A stretch of DNA of 64,000 nucleotides from NCBI GenBank assembly GCA_012861695.1, contig JAAOOA010000033.1, forward strand, positions 9,354,325 to 9,418,324, read 5' to 3'. The stretch is from Trematomus loennbergii. Its lineage: Eukaryota > Chordata > Actinopteri > Perciformes > Nototheniidae. Below are positions 28,201-39,938 of the stretch, one piece after another. The notes under the pieces are model-generated. The model did not search any database. It was given only the letters and a program-made list of their open reading frames with translations, and was not told the DNA's origin. Made by a program: the position numbers and the translations under genes. Each line of letters begins with the position of its first letter. The first letter of the stretch is position 1.

Positions 28201-30137
28201 AAAACCGGCGATCCTTTACAGTAACTGTCTGCATATAGAGCCGCTGGTTCTCCACTATACCCATGAAAACACAAGCTGTGGTTGCGATTTGTGAAACAAC
28301 TGAATGGCAGTTTATTTTTCTGTTCACTATGCTATTTCAGCTCAGCATACCTTTTCTCAAGAGCTTCTTTGGTCAAAAATGAGAAATATTACCTTTTGTA
28401 TTCTCTAAATGATTCACTTTGCTCCTTTTTCTTATTTTAACTGTCTGAACAAAATGATAAAAACATAAAACAGCAGTCTGCTGCTATTCAACGTGAATTC
28501 AAAACTAGGCCTCCATCTATTTATCTTGCATTTATTTTATTGACTGTAATTACTTTTGGCCTGAATGTAGGTCATACACTCATAGTAGCATGCCAAACTG
28601 TGAGAATGTTAAAATGATCGCTTTCATCAGAATGTCAGTGAAATATCTTAAAAAACACATGATTGTTTTTATGTCAGCTATTTCAGCATTGCAAAATCAG
28701 CTTATAATTTAGGACATCTACTTCTCTATAGATTGAAAGTTCATTAATAATTGTGATATCTCTGCAATTAATTGTATTAGTCCGTTTTAAAAGGACACTT
28801 TTAAAGTGCATTTAAGTATTTTATGGCTCTTTTGGACAGTTCAACGTTAAAAAGAACAAAGAAGACGTATAAAGGTAACAACGGTTCCTGTATGATTAAA
28901 GTTACTTTATTATTAGGGCTGTCAAGGGCTGGCTTGCCCTGATTATGTTGGAGTGAGTACAGGCAAGCTTTCAGAGTTCACTAGAAGGACTACACAGTGT
29001 TAAACTCCACTGACTTTAAACATCAAAGTGTGTTTACTGTACAGGTCTTGGAGTATTGCTGCATATTTGAAAAATCATGTTGTAAAGCCTTTGTGTCTCC
29101 AGAGGGAGCAGCTAAATCTGATGAATTACCCAAAGTTATTTCACCTGATGAACATTGGTTAAAAAGAGAAAAAGGATTTTGTGCTAGAATAATATATCTT
29201 AATTCCCGTCTGAATTTTGCTTTGTTGGTATTGCAAAGTATGGACAAGGAAAGAAAATGCATGGACAAATAAACATCTCTGGTTCTGCTGCAACAACTTT
29301 GATCCTTTTTATTTTAGTCTCCAATGTGAGTCTAACAAAAGTACAGGAGTGAAGTGCTATCATAAACTGTGAAGTATACCCTACCATTTTAATGATCTCA
29401 ATAGAGTTTAACTGCTGAACAGAATGTATTGCCTTTTTTCTGACTTTACCACAACAAGATCCTTTGGGGAAGCTACAGCCACTGACTCAACAGGACTGTT
29501 TTGAATGTGCAGCAGCAGAAGCAGTAGATTATGTTACCCATCCAGATGTTTATAATAGTACAGTAAGCGTACCAGACTCATTCCTATCTTTTATGTGTTT
29601 ACCTGCTCACACAGTTACTGTCTCCTCCTCCAATGGGTGTTTTTGTTTAAGACTTGCATGGGTGCAAAGGTAGGGGGTGGTTTCAGGCTGACAGAATGTA
29701 CTGTTTGGATGTGGAATACACACTTACTAACTTGTACATGCACATGCAACACATGCCCTTTCAGATGTAACATACAGAAATACAAATTAAGTTTTCTGGA
29801 AGAGATTCAGAAGAACAGTCTAATTTTCCTTTTTATTGTTACCCTTGTAAAGCTGGCTTCCTGCTATGATGAGTGGAATGAGTGAATGTCAGCGGCAATA
29901 CACTTCCCCTCTCTGTCAGTAACTATGGCGCGCAGAGTGAAACTAATTTTTATTCATGTTGATCTGTCCCTCATTTGAACTGTCAGTCTATTTGTTTCTT
30001 TTTGACTGCAGTTTATCTGATTAAGAGTCACACCATCAGTGAATTCAATGGTATGTTCAGAATGTAAAGAGCACTTCCACCTCAGCTAATCTCAATCCAA
30101 CTGGATGTCCTGATAAAAAAGGTGAAGAGCAATTTAA
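22201..30137. other. Intergenic, no gene recognised
   Basis: Eight kilobases without a defensible gene. Open frames up to about 110 codons (for example 23492-23830 on the minus strand) are AT-rich, overlap each other and lack domains. The only structured sequence noted is the pyrimidine tract at 27332-27384. Confidence 0.5.
27332..27384. repeat. CT-rich polypyrimidine tract
   Basis: A (CT)n run with interspersed C7 and C5 blocks, about 50 bp of almost pure pyrimidine on the + strand. Mirror-repeat polypurine/polypyrimidine tracts can form triplex DNA. Confidence 0.85.
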
Positions 30138-30844
30138 AGGTCCCATGTCATGCTTTTCCGGTTATTACCCGTCCCCTTGTGTGTTATGAAGGTTTGTATG
30201 CATGTAAAAGTCACAAACCCTCAAAGTACACCCTGTAGCGAGTAAAACTCTAACACAGAAAATACGTGTCTATGCTGCCCCAGAACGCCTCGTTGGAGAT
30301 TTTCTTTTTCAATTTTTTTCTTCCGGTAACCAAGTTACGTAACGACGACCCCTCCGTGGATTGGTCCAAATGGACCAATCCGTGGAGCCATTACGTTACG
30401 TCCGCAGAGCCGTTACATTAAGTCCGTGGATTGGTCCAAATGGACCAATCTGCGGACTTCCCTCACACACACACACTCAATCTTTTCTCAGCTGCAGCTC
30501 CGCCGATTTCTCCTCCCTGAGACGGCGGGACGCGGCGAGGCTGTGAGTCGGTGTGTGAGCACACACACAAACTCCCAGCCAGGCTGCGGGTGTGTGTGTG
30601 TGTTCGGGCTGGTTTCGGGCTGGGTTTCGCTTTGTCTCGCTGTCTCGCAGACGGCCACTGGGCTCATAGGAGGGGGGGCAGGAGCTCCAACAAGCCGTTT
30701 AGGACAGAGAGTGAATACACATACTATACAGAGATGCTGTATGAGAAACCAATGAGATTTTGGAAAATTGCACAATATAAATCTATTCTAGTAGACCTCA
30801 ACAATGGAATTATGATCAGTAGAAATGGCCATGACATGGGACCT
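30138..30844. mobile_element. TTAA-flanked MITE with duplicated hairpins
   Basis: The ends are AGGTCCCATGTCATGC (left) and, reversed, AGGTCCCATGTCATGG (right), flanked by TTAA at 30134-30137 and 30845-30848. The 707-bp body has no transposase. It contains two copies, 70 bp apart, of a hairpin with arms GGATTGGTCC and GGACCAATCC (30358-30381 and 30428-30451, the second with one arm base changed). It is GC-richer than its surroundings. The TTAA target and AGG(G)TCC/GACC-type ends suggest the same mobilising machinery as the 5.5 and 51.6 kb MITEs, though the internal sequence differs. Confidence 0.85.
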
Positions 30845-33063
30845 TTAACACCTCTTTTCAGTTCTTTCTTATGAAAGGAGATCTATTAACAACCTTGAAA
30901 TGCGATCAACTCATTAGGTTCATTTTCCTTATATGTGCAATGATGTCAAGAGTACATTCAAAAAAAGGAAAATACACAATACATAATTGACAGGAAATAC
31001 AAGTAAAACAACAATTTAACAGCACATAATCCATGGCCAACACGTTTGAAACAGTACATACTTTTAGACGTCATTGTATAGTTTAAATGCCACATAGACA
31101 AAGCACTATTTGTCCTACATACACTGTAGGTCAATTCAGTTTCTGCTCGACACAACGCCGCGTTGGATTTACTCACACATCAAGCACAACATTGATGAGA
31201 AAGATCATTTTATAAGAAGTCTTTCTTGTGAGGAACTGTGAAAAGCAGATGACTATTTTTTTTGACCACGTTTTGGAGCGTCTAAAAGCAAAATGCTAAC
31301 AAATCCTGGCTGCGATGGTAAACCTGTTCACTCTGCAGTCACTTTGTTGTCAGCTAATTGGTGTTTGTAGGGCTAATCTCTTCTAAAACCCTGTTCTGCC
31401 GCTATTAGATCAGATTGCCTTGTCATCTATTGAATTCAAAGGTCACTGTGATCAGTTGACTTGTGTGTAGCTTCGCGCCTTGCTCTCTATGTAAAGCAGA
31501 TACTAACACTGACATCTGAATCTTTTGACATAACTTTTATTGCAGGGAGACAAGCATATACACATAACTAGAACATCTCTATTGCAGATAGGAGTGGAGT
31601 TGTGCTGTGATATTTCCATTGCTTTCGGGCAGAAATGTTGCAAGAAAACAACCTAATGTACGCAAGGGATGTTAGACAAGTTACCACAAAAAGATGATGT
31701 AAAGTGAAGTTGGGTTATGTATACATACATATCATGAAATAATATGTGCGATGCTGAATCTGTTTTTAGGCTTTTCAAGTGTATTAGTCAACAAATGTTT
31801 TGTAGTATCACATGGTGTGTTACAACTGTTGTACTCTGAGCTTTTGCGCCATACAACTCTGTTCATAAGAGTTTTTCATATACAGTATTATACAGTATAG
31901 TTCACAGTAGTTCCAGAGCTGTAGATTGACATGATACATAATTGCAACCAAAATCATAGTGGTTTGCTTTAAACTGCTATCTACACAGCTGTGGGCCCGT
32001 CTGATGGTGATGGATGACTTTCAAAGAATGTGCTTTTGGCTCAAACACACATTATATATAAAACTGATTTATGGTTAAGTACGTTGAAAGAAAATTCAGA
32101 GGCTTGCTACCGTGCTAAGTTATTAGATTTTTAACAGCACTTGTTATTATGCAGAGGTGTTTTCATGTCAACAATAAAGGTAATTTAATGTCATCCTCAA
32201 AAGTACAAGTGAATGTGCAAAATGAAAACGTTTTTTGCAGAGTAGAAATATTGCATTATTGTAGAACAACAGCCCTTTAACGTTGTGTTATGATTTTTCT
32301 TTTACGTATTCTGCTACAATTAAGTAAGCTTCACACTTAAAAAATGACACTCCTTGTGTGTTTTGGAAGAACATGTGTGTGCTTTATCATGTATTTTAAG
32401 CCTTAAGCCTTAGTTAATGTCTCAATAGCATTTCTTTCTGGAATACTTCAATACATTTAATACTTAGCTCTGTTTATGGATTAGTTCTGAAAAGCTTAAT
32501 TTGGTTGAGTCGGAAAGCTTTAAAGTTTTTTTTGTGCAGTTTAACACAAATCCTGATCTACAAAGAGCAATAACTTGTTTTTGTTCTGTCTAGAAATCCT
32601 TCCTCGCTGTGTCATTTTCATCCTTCCTCCTACAAGTTTCCGACTCATTGTCTTGCCCAGCTTTTCTCTGCTTCAGAGAAAAAATACCAAAGGGTGTGAA
32701 CTGCCTGTTCTACTTTAAAAAAAAAAAATCCTTTCTTCCCGTCTGTACTTCCTTCCTTCCTCACTGAGCTTCCTCCTCCATCTCTGACATAACTCAGTTG
32801 TTGTGTTAGATAAGTCCTGCTGTGCAAATATTATGGATCCTTTTTTGGGAGAACACTGTGACTGCTGAGAAACATGCTAACTTAGACGTGATCTAGTTCC
32901 TTTTTTACACTTTCATTATTTGACCATAGCTTTGACCAGAAAGTGGACCATAGTTACACTGTAACATTTGTCTTGTGTAGGTCAATGCACTGGCATGTTA
33001 TGATGCTGTCATAAAACAGCATATATCTTGATAGCACTCAATACAATGTAGATTACCTTAGAT
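30845..33063. other. Intergenic, no gene recognised
   Basis: AT-rich DNA with no supportable gene. A minus-strand frame at 32645-32827 crosses a poly-A/poly-pyrimidine stretch and is taken as chance. Confidence 0.5.
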
Positions 33064-33651
33064 CACATGTGTCAAACTCAAGGCCCGGGGACCAAATCAG
33101 GCCCGTGGTGGATTTAATTTCGGCCCGCAGGATAATTTCTAATTACTATTAGATCTGGCCTTCCGGTATATTGCACGCAAACCTTCACTCAATCCTGAGG
33201 ATTTGCTCAGAGCCTTACCCCAAACATTGATGAACTTGCACCCAAGATGAGATGCCAAGTATCTGGCTTGAACTAGCATCACAGAGCAGCAAACTGAGTT
33301 TAAATGGATGTTTCCTTCTGCACTTTTTCTCTCACGACAACAGGGCATGTTTGTTTTTTTCTTTGAGGGAAATTGTTTTTTTGAAGCTGTTGTTGGCCTG
33401 TGGAAAAATGTAATCATAAGAAATGACTCCGGAAAAGCTGCAGATAGAGCCATAAGAAATGAATGCAACTGATTATTTAATGTTTAATGTTGTTTTTATA
33501 GGCAATCATTTAAGCTTTGTTAATTCCAGGTTTAATATGTGCAATAAGTTCATTTCATTAAGTTCTGCAATAAACATTGAACCAGTCCGGCCCTCGACTA
33601 GTACCGATTTTTAAATTTTGGCCCACTGTGTATTTGAGTTTGACACCCCTG
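33064..33651. mobile_element. Non-autonomous hAT transposon
   Basis: The left end CACATGTGTCAAACTC and the reversed right end CAGGGGTGTCAAACTC form 16-bp terminal inverted repeats. They are flanked by a perfect 8-bp target duplication, CCTTAGAT, at 33056-33063 and 33652-33659, which is diagnostic of hAT. Internal ends contain the GGCCCG / CGGCCC motifs common in hAT elements. The 588-bp interior has a 109-codon minus-strand open frame without transposase motifs, so it is a deletion derivative. The perfect duplication suggests a fairly recent insertion, although the left terminus is diverged. Confidence 0.92.
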
Positions 33652-36349
33652 CCTTAGATAATGCTGCTAAACCTTTGCAAACCAAAGTTTATATAAATCC
33701 CAAAATACATACTTCATAAACACTACACAGATTTCCAATTAAATGTAATTGCAATAACATGAATATTAATTATTAATTATGAATTATATTAAATTCTACA
33801 AAAATCCCCAACTGTATGTAATGATAGAGGGCAGCCAAATCAACAAGTGTCAATGTTTGCAAAATTAAAGAAGAAAAGTATTGATAAGGGAGTAACAAAA
33901 ACTCAGTTACTGAATGTAATGAATGTCAACACTGAAGACAACATTATTGTTCATATCCTTCACAATAATAAAAACTGCAGGTGCAACAACAGCTATAACG
34001 CTTTATATTATAATTTTAATTTGATTTACAGTGGCAATTTAAGAAAAAATTGGCAATAGCTTGAGCCTTAATACTCATGCTGCATCCCGATTACAAAGCA
34101 GGGCTTTTTCAAAGGCCGCTCAGCACTCGCCTGTTCATTAGACTGGGTTTGGCAAGTAGTTACCATGCAAGGTTAGAGATTTTAGCAGAGAAGGGAGTGA
34201 AAACAAATCTGTTTCCAGACAATTACACAATGGAAATGTCTGTTTTCTTTTACTCAAACTACCTTTATTGATATTGCACTAAAAACTCAAAGAGTTTGGA
34301 AATGTGCCCCTTTGGATTAAGTGGAGGGCCCTGGCTGCCTATCAAAAGTTAAAGTCCTGCAGACCCACATGTTAGATTTTAACATGTTTTACCCATGTGT
34401 CTCAAACCTTATTTATAAATATGATAAAAGACAGAAAATATCCAAGAAATACATGGAATAAAAATAAATGGCTTTTTAATCAATGCACATAAAGCTGTCT
34501 TCACAGCAGCACATTCAATGGAATAGTGTCATTTACTACGAATACAGAGTAAGGTGTATTACACAACCACGTTAACATACTTCTTCATGAATTCCCAGTT
34601 GCACGTATGCACATGAAGCACAACACATCCAGTTTTTTTTTTTAAATCAGTAAATAGGATCACCAATTGTCACCCAGCATTAAAAACTCACAGTGTTCCC
34701 TGAGATGTTTTGAGAACAGTGTGGATTTATCAGGCCCTGGGGAGCTCCTGCCTCTCTCTAGCCACACTAGCTCTTAATGAGACATCGACATGCACAGGAC
34801 ACACTCTGCTCCTTCTAATCAAATGACTTGCATGGAGGGCCACACCTGCCCGCCCCCCTTTCCTTTTCCTTCTTTCTTCTTTTGGCTTGTTGGTTTGCGT
34901 CTTCCTATCTTTGTTTCTCTTCTTGTGCCCGTCTGCACCGCCTAGACTGTTTACTTCCTTTGCTCCCTATCTTCCTCCTCTTTTTCCTAAGTTGACTCAC
35001 ACTTGAATTACTTATTGTTCTGGTGAAGGTGAATTTGTGTTGTAATCAAGTAAGCCCATGCATTAAAGGGATTGGGACTATATTAAAAGATTATAATTAA
35101 ACTAGCAAAGTATATTCATGAAGAACAATGTTGTGCCTATCATGGCCTCTCTTTTAAAATATGTTATGTTTTCTTTGTATTTTATAGTTAGTTAATCAAC
35201 AGAAAATACATTTAGCAATTTTGATGATCAATTTTAGCAATCAATTACTTTTTTATTTTTTTTTAAAGGCTAACCAAGATTAGAAATCAGTTTTAGTCCG
35301 CCTGCCCTTTGACCTGTAAAAACACTGCGCCCTGTTTGTTGCTTCCCATTTATAGCTCTGCTTTGTTGAGAGTGGATAAAGATCTGACCCAAGATATGAG
35401 ATTCTGAAAGTGCTAAAGGTGGTTTTATTTCAGGGTTTTTTCTTGCCTTGACAGGACAGTTTTACCTCTTTTCTTCCACAGCTGCCTGTTTTCTTATTAT
35501 CTCTCAATGTCATTGTGATTCACATTTAAATTCCAACCTAGAACGAACTCTGGATGAATGACAATTACTGTATAATACAAGATGTCAAAACAAACAGGTT
35601 TAATATGCCTCGCTGGTATCAACAATTTACCTTCTGTGTCTAAGCGTTGTCAGCAGTCTGGTAGATTGAGACATGCCCAAAAAAGGTTAAATTGTGATAA
35701 AATCAGGACTTCTTAACTTAGTTTTCTTTTTAAAGAGTTACATTTATAGCTGGGGGAGTAACAATGACGTATGAAACGTTGGATTCTAATTCAGCCTATT
35801 AATTCACGCTGTCAAATCGAGAAAAATAGACCTCCCTCTCCTTTGCATAGAACCTTATCTGACCCTTATCGGACCCCAAATGGGGTTTGAACCTTGAGAA
35901 TAAAAAGCTAGGTTTTATTTTACTCTCTGGTTTGGTTGATGAAGATCATGTAGCATAACATAAATGACTACCTATTGCTGGGACCTCAGTCGCACCGTGC
36001 CCGGAGGTAAGCGGTGGGCTATATGCAGACACGTTTTGACAGATTCCCAAGCAGAGAGAGTTTCAGTAGGGATAGGGGCGTTCACCGGCAAGTGTCAAAC
36101 TAACAGTTGCGTCAATCTCCCACATATACACAGAAGGCGGCAGGAAACCCAGCTAATCTTCCTTATAATAAAAGCACCAAAACTCGCTTCCAAAAACTGA
36201 ACGAAAAAAACAACAACCAACTAACTCCGTATGTTTTGGAAATCTGATCAATGTCTCTTTAAGATAGTTCCAGATGTTAATGTTACCAGACACATGTGGG
36301 TTTATCATGTAACCGCTGTGACAGTTACAACAACACCGCTTTTATTTTG
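33652..36349. other. Upstream flank of nr3c1, no gene recognised
   Basis: AT-rich DNA with no repeat that I can name. Near 36005 a good splice donor (CCGGAG|GTAAGC) follows a GC-richer segment and might mark an alternative nr3c1 leader exon. Confidence 0.45.
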
Positions 36350-36914
36350 AAAGGACAACACGGAAGTGACCCTTGTTTTCCCGTTAGCTTGACACGTTTC
36401 ACTAACTGTCCGCCCTGCCCTGCTTGAGTTTGCAGTTGAGTGCGCCAGGGCAACACGGCTGTATTATATAACTTTAATGTAGGCTACTCACGGGTTTAAT
36501 GGCGCAAGAGCAGAATATCGCGCCGCAGATCTGTGGATTCATTGCGGAATTATCCTGAACTCGAGTGCAAGTGAGCGATTGATCACTTTTTCCCTCCTAC
36601 TGGCGACGTGCGTTAAAAGTTATCGACAGATCGGCGGCACGGCGCACTCGGTGGATCCCGTCAGCTTCAGACAGGTCGGCGTCGTTGTTGACTTTAGTTA
36701 AAAAATAGTTGCTATTGCAGACGATGTTTTCCTTCCGTGCGAGGAGAGGGGTGACAACGAATCCATTTGACATTTCACCACGCAACATTACAGCAAGGAA
36801 GGTGTTTTATTTGAGTGTGTGACTCTGGGGACATTGCGTTATTTCTCACAATTTTCCAAGTTGGACTGACAGGAGATGAGCTAACCGGCGGAACACATCG
36901 TTCTTTCACTACAG
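36350..36914 (+). promoter_or_regulatory. nr3c1: nr3c1 promoter and non-coding exon 1
   Basis: Local CpG and GC content rise sharply here. Visible elements are an ETS site (CACGGAAGTGAC, about 36358), a TATA-like TATTATATAA at about 36463 and several GCGCC blocks. The exon is delimited on the right by the donor ACAG|GTATGG at 36914/36915; its partner acceptor is at 38718-38719. The start of transcription is uncertain, probably near 36480-36550. Two short upstream reading frames lie in it: ATG at 36499 (19 codons, stop at 36556-36558) and a two-codon ATG-AGC-TAA at 36876-36884. Confidence 0.6.
36890..36904. promoter_or_regulatory. Glucocorticoid response element-like palindrome
   Basis: GGAACACATCGTTCT matches RGRACAnnnTGTYCY with a single mismatch (C for T in the right half-site). 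It lies at the very end of nr3c1 exon 1. With one mismatch allowed, a couple of matches are expected by chance in 64 kb, so only its position makes it notable. Confidence 0.25.
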
Positions 36915-38719
36915 GTATGGTCTGTTTATAATGCAACCACTTGGTTTACCTTTGGACACATATCGAGAGAGGCAAACGCTGGTTGTTTCCACTAATGTAG
37001 GCCGACGATGTGCGTCCCCGGCGCTGGGTGGTGGGCGCACTGACAGCCCTGCACCGTGCGACCAACTGATATCACCAACATCGCTCCGAGCAAGCCTCTT
37101 ATTTTTGTAAGGAACAGAAAGTGTTGCAAATAGTGCCGCTTATTCGGGTCTCCGGTTGTAGGCGTTCGATCAGTGCAATTTCCTATCGCAGCCAACAGGT
37201 TGCAGTAATGCCGTAATGATGTGTTGTGCTCTTCGGTGGGAAAGTACAGTAAGCTTTAGCAAGTCATGAAACTCCAAACTTTTTAAAAACTTTGAAATAC
37301 CAAGGATTGTTTTACCTTCCTAAAAATGCATTACAATCTCAATTGAATCTCAAAATGAATTTGATGTTAATGCAGTGGTGAAACATGACCAAAACAATCT
37401 GTCTAATTCTCCACCATGGAGATAGATTTGTTATTTCTATCTATAGAAATAACAAATGTGAAACCAGTGAGAGTCCTACATGATTCTGCATGTCTTTTTA
37501 CCTCACTTTAAAACACAGAGCAGCAGTAGCTTTTCCAAGGAAGTGCTGTAAACCGCTGCTCATATAGCACCATATAGGCTGTCTTGTATGTGCTGTATGC
37601 AACCATGTCTTCTTGGAATGTCATAGCCAATGCTAAAGTCGACAAAAAAATAAAATAGAGTGAATCTGATCTATTGCATTGATCTTAAACTCAAAGGAAA
37701 TTATGCAGTTGTTGTTACTTGATTTTTTTATTAAACAGTAACTGTTTTTATTTGACATTTACTGCATATAAAGGACTATGATGGACTGTTTTGTCATGTA
37801 GTCAGAGACATTGACTTTGAAAAAGATAAATTGCCACAAGTGACTGCTTGCCTGGATACTTATTTTCTGTCCCTCCAGATATCGTTGTTAATGATCAACA
37901 GTTAAATGAGTGAGCTCCAGAACTCTTGCACACAGGCTTCTGTTGCAGAGGTTTCTACCACATTATTTGACCTACATACATTTCATATTTATTACACTTC
38001 ACTAACACTTCCAGTTTTGTAAATTGGAGTTTTGAATTAATTGTTAATTTACTCTCTTTTGCAAAGTGAGATAGGCAGTTATTGGTGACTGCTGCAAATG
38101 CCCACAGGCCCCATTGTGGGTTAATCTCTTTCGACAGATGTATGTTGTTGCACACATGCTTGACTGTATCTGGGACTGTCAGTGGCACTGCCTGTTACAC
38201 AACTTATGCCTGGGCATGTCTCCCACTACTTGATGCTTAACTTGAGTGGAGGGCATAGTTCAAGGGAATAACATGTACATTATAGTCCTTTATGTTATGT
38301 AATTGCCGTGGTCTTCATTTTTTCTATACTGATTTTGCTCAGTAAGGTTTATGCCATGTGTGCTTCTGCCATATTGCTACTGTGTGGGTGTCAAAAGAGG
38401 AGATGGCCTATTTGATATGGCTGCTGTCATTTTTGACAAATATAAATAAATAAGACATTGTTGTTGGCACAGTCATAGTAGTATATGTAAGCCTTGCACT
38501 TGTGCACTTTTAAATGCACCTTAACTCATTTTTAAACGAATGTTATAACACATTACTGTGACAGATCCAGAAGAAATAGCTACTGGGTTATGTATCATCT
38601 TACTGCGAATGTATCATCTTATCTGCATCAACTCTGGTTTTATAGACTAACCTTGCCTCTCATCTCTCTCACTCTGTGTTTGTTGTGCACTCTTTCACTT
38701 TCCCTCACTATCTTGTCAG
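36915..38719 (+). other. nr3c1: nr3c1 intron 1
   Basis: The intron runs from GTATGG at 36915 to the acceptor TTGTCAG at 38719, with a polypyrimidine-rich stretch (CTCTCTCACTCTG and further) before it. No repeat or embedded exon was recognised. Confidence 0.65.
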
Positions 38720-38728
38720 GATAAAGAA

Positions 38729-39938
38729 ATGGATCAGGGTGGACTGAAGCGCAACGGTAATCAAGACGACAGCCTGACATTTGGGGAGACAGGATCCGGA
38801 GTAGCAGGGGAAACGGGTGACACAGCTGGTTTACTGCTCCAGTCTGCAGGGCACCTGCTCGGTCCCAGGTCTATGCCCCAGCCCATAGTGGTCCCGAATG
38901 GACATGGTGTAACCAAAGACCAAGGGAAACTTGGAGGCCTCTTTGATTCTCCTCAGCATCACATCCAATGTGAGGGCTCAGACATGAAGGAGGGTAAGAT
39001 CACCAGAATGCAGAAACAACACCAGGATAGCGGTGTATTTAACATTGAGGACAACCTGCCGTTGTTGAAACAGAATATTTCCAATCTCAACAGTCCGGCC
39101 CCCTCTGTCATCAGCACCTCAGTCTCCTCTATCCTGGGGAATCTCCCTCTGCCTGATCTTTTTCCCCAACACATCAAGCAGGAGGGACATTTTTCTATGG
39201 ATAAAGACTTGGAAAATTACAGCTGTCACACTGATTTAGATGAGAAAGGCAGTCGCCTAATGGAGGATACTGAAATTTGGCAAGACCTGGACCTTCCTAA
39301 TTCTCTGCCAGAAATTAGCGATTTGAGTTGGATTCAGAAGTGGCACACTTGGATAACATCCTACATGACAGCAGGGGTGGAGGCGGTCCTGTCAGCGGCT
39401 TGCTAAAAGAAACAAAGCCTCTGGTGGGTAACGGAGTAAACTGCAACAATGTGAACGGCACGGACCAGCAGCACCAGCCCATCCACCATCAGCAGCAGCA
39501 GCACCACCTTCTACAGCACCAGCTCCATCTCCAGCCTGCATCTCTGCTCTCCAGCGTTATGATCAAGGAGGAGAAGGATCCTGACGACTCTTTCATTCAC
39601 ATCCGTACTCCTGGTGTTGTGAAACAGGAGAAGCAGGAGAATCCAGGGTTCTGCCAGTCGCAGTGTCTGCAGAGCAGCATGAGCTCTCTCCATGGAGGAA
39701 GCTCCATGTCTTCCCCTATGGACGTCGGTGCAGGAGCTTCGTACCTATACAGAGCCAACCCATCCTCCACAGTGGGCCTACAAGACCAGGAGCCTTTTGG
39801 CATGTACTCAAACCTGCCTCTGGTGGGGGAGACCTGGGCCAGGGGGAACCGGTTCGGAGAGTCGTCCGGGTTGCAGAGGGGTGACGACGGACTCCCCTCC
39901 GCTGCAGCCTTGGCAAGTTTTTCTGTCAACTTCTTAAG
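38729..39938 (+). CDS. nr3c1: Glucocorticoid receptor, exon 2 (N-terminal domain)
   Basis: This exon encodes the transactivation domain of the cortisol-activated nuclear receptor, about 403 residues plus two bases. It opens with MDQGGLKRNGNQDDSLTFGE, the teleost GR1 start. Further on are ISTSVSSILGNLPLPDLFPQ, EDTEIWQDLDLPNSLPEISD (the acidic AF1 core) and a His/Gln tract near 39490-39535. Three sumoylation-type sites are visible: IKQE, IKEE and VKQE. The exon ends GDDGLPSAAALASFSVNF at the donor AAG|GTAAGT (39938/39939, phase 2). The frame changes at about 39325, where one G is missing (GATTTGAGTTG where the family has Leu-Glu-Leu-Asp). Before it the frame starts at 38729; after it the sequence continues as DSEVAHLDNILHDSRGGGG. 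This looks like a consensus error. The zinc-finger and hormone-binding exons were not found downstream in this window. Confidence 0.93.

Noticed and set aside
29464..29885. Frames of 69 and 96 codons
   Set aside because: No domain, overlapping in different frames, composition of intergenic DNA.
33139..33468. 109-codon minus-strand frame in the hAT element as transposase
   Set aside because: No hAT catalytic or dimerisation motifs; too short and compositionally ordinary.
39511..39929. Antisense frames opposite nr3c1 exon 2
   Set aside because: Shadows of the strongly biased coding exon; no independent evidence.
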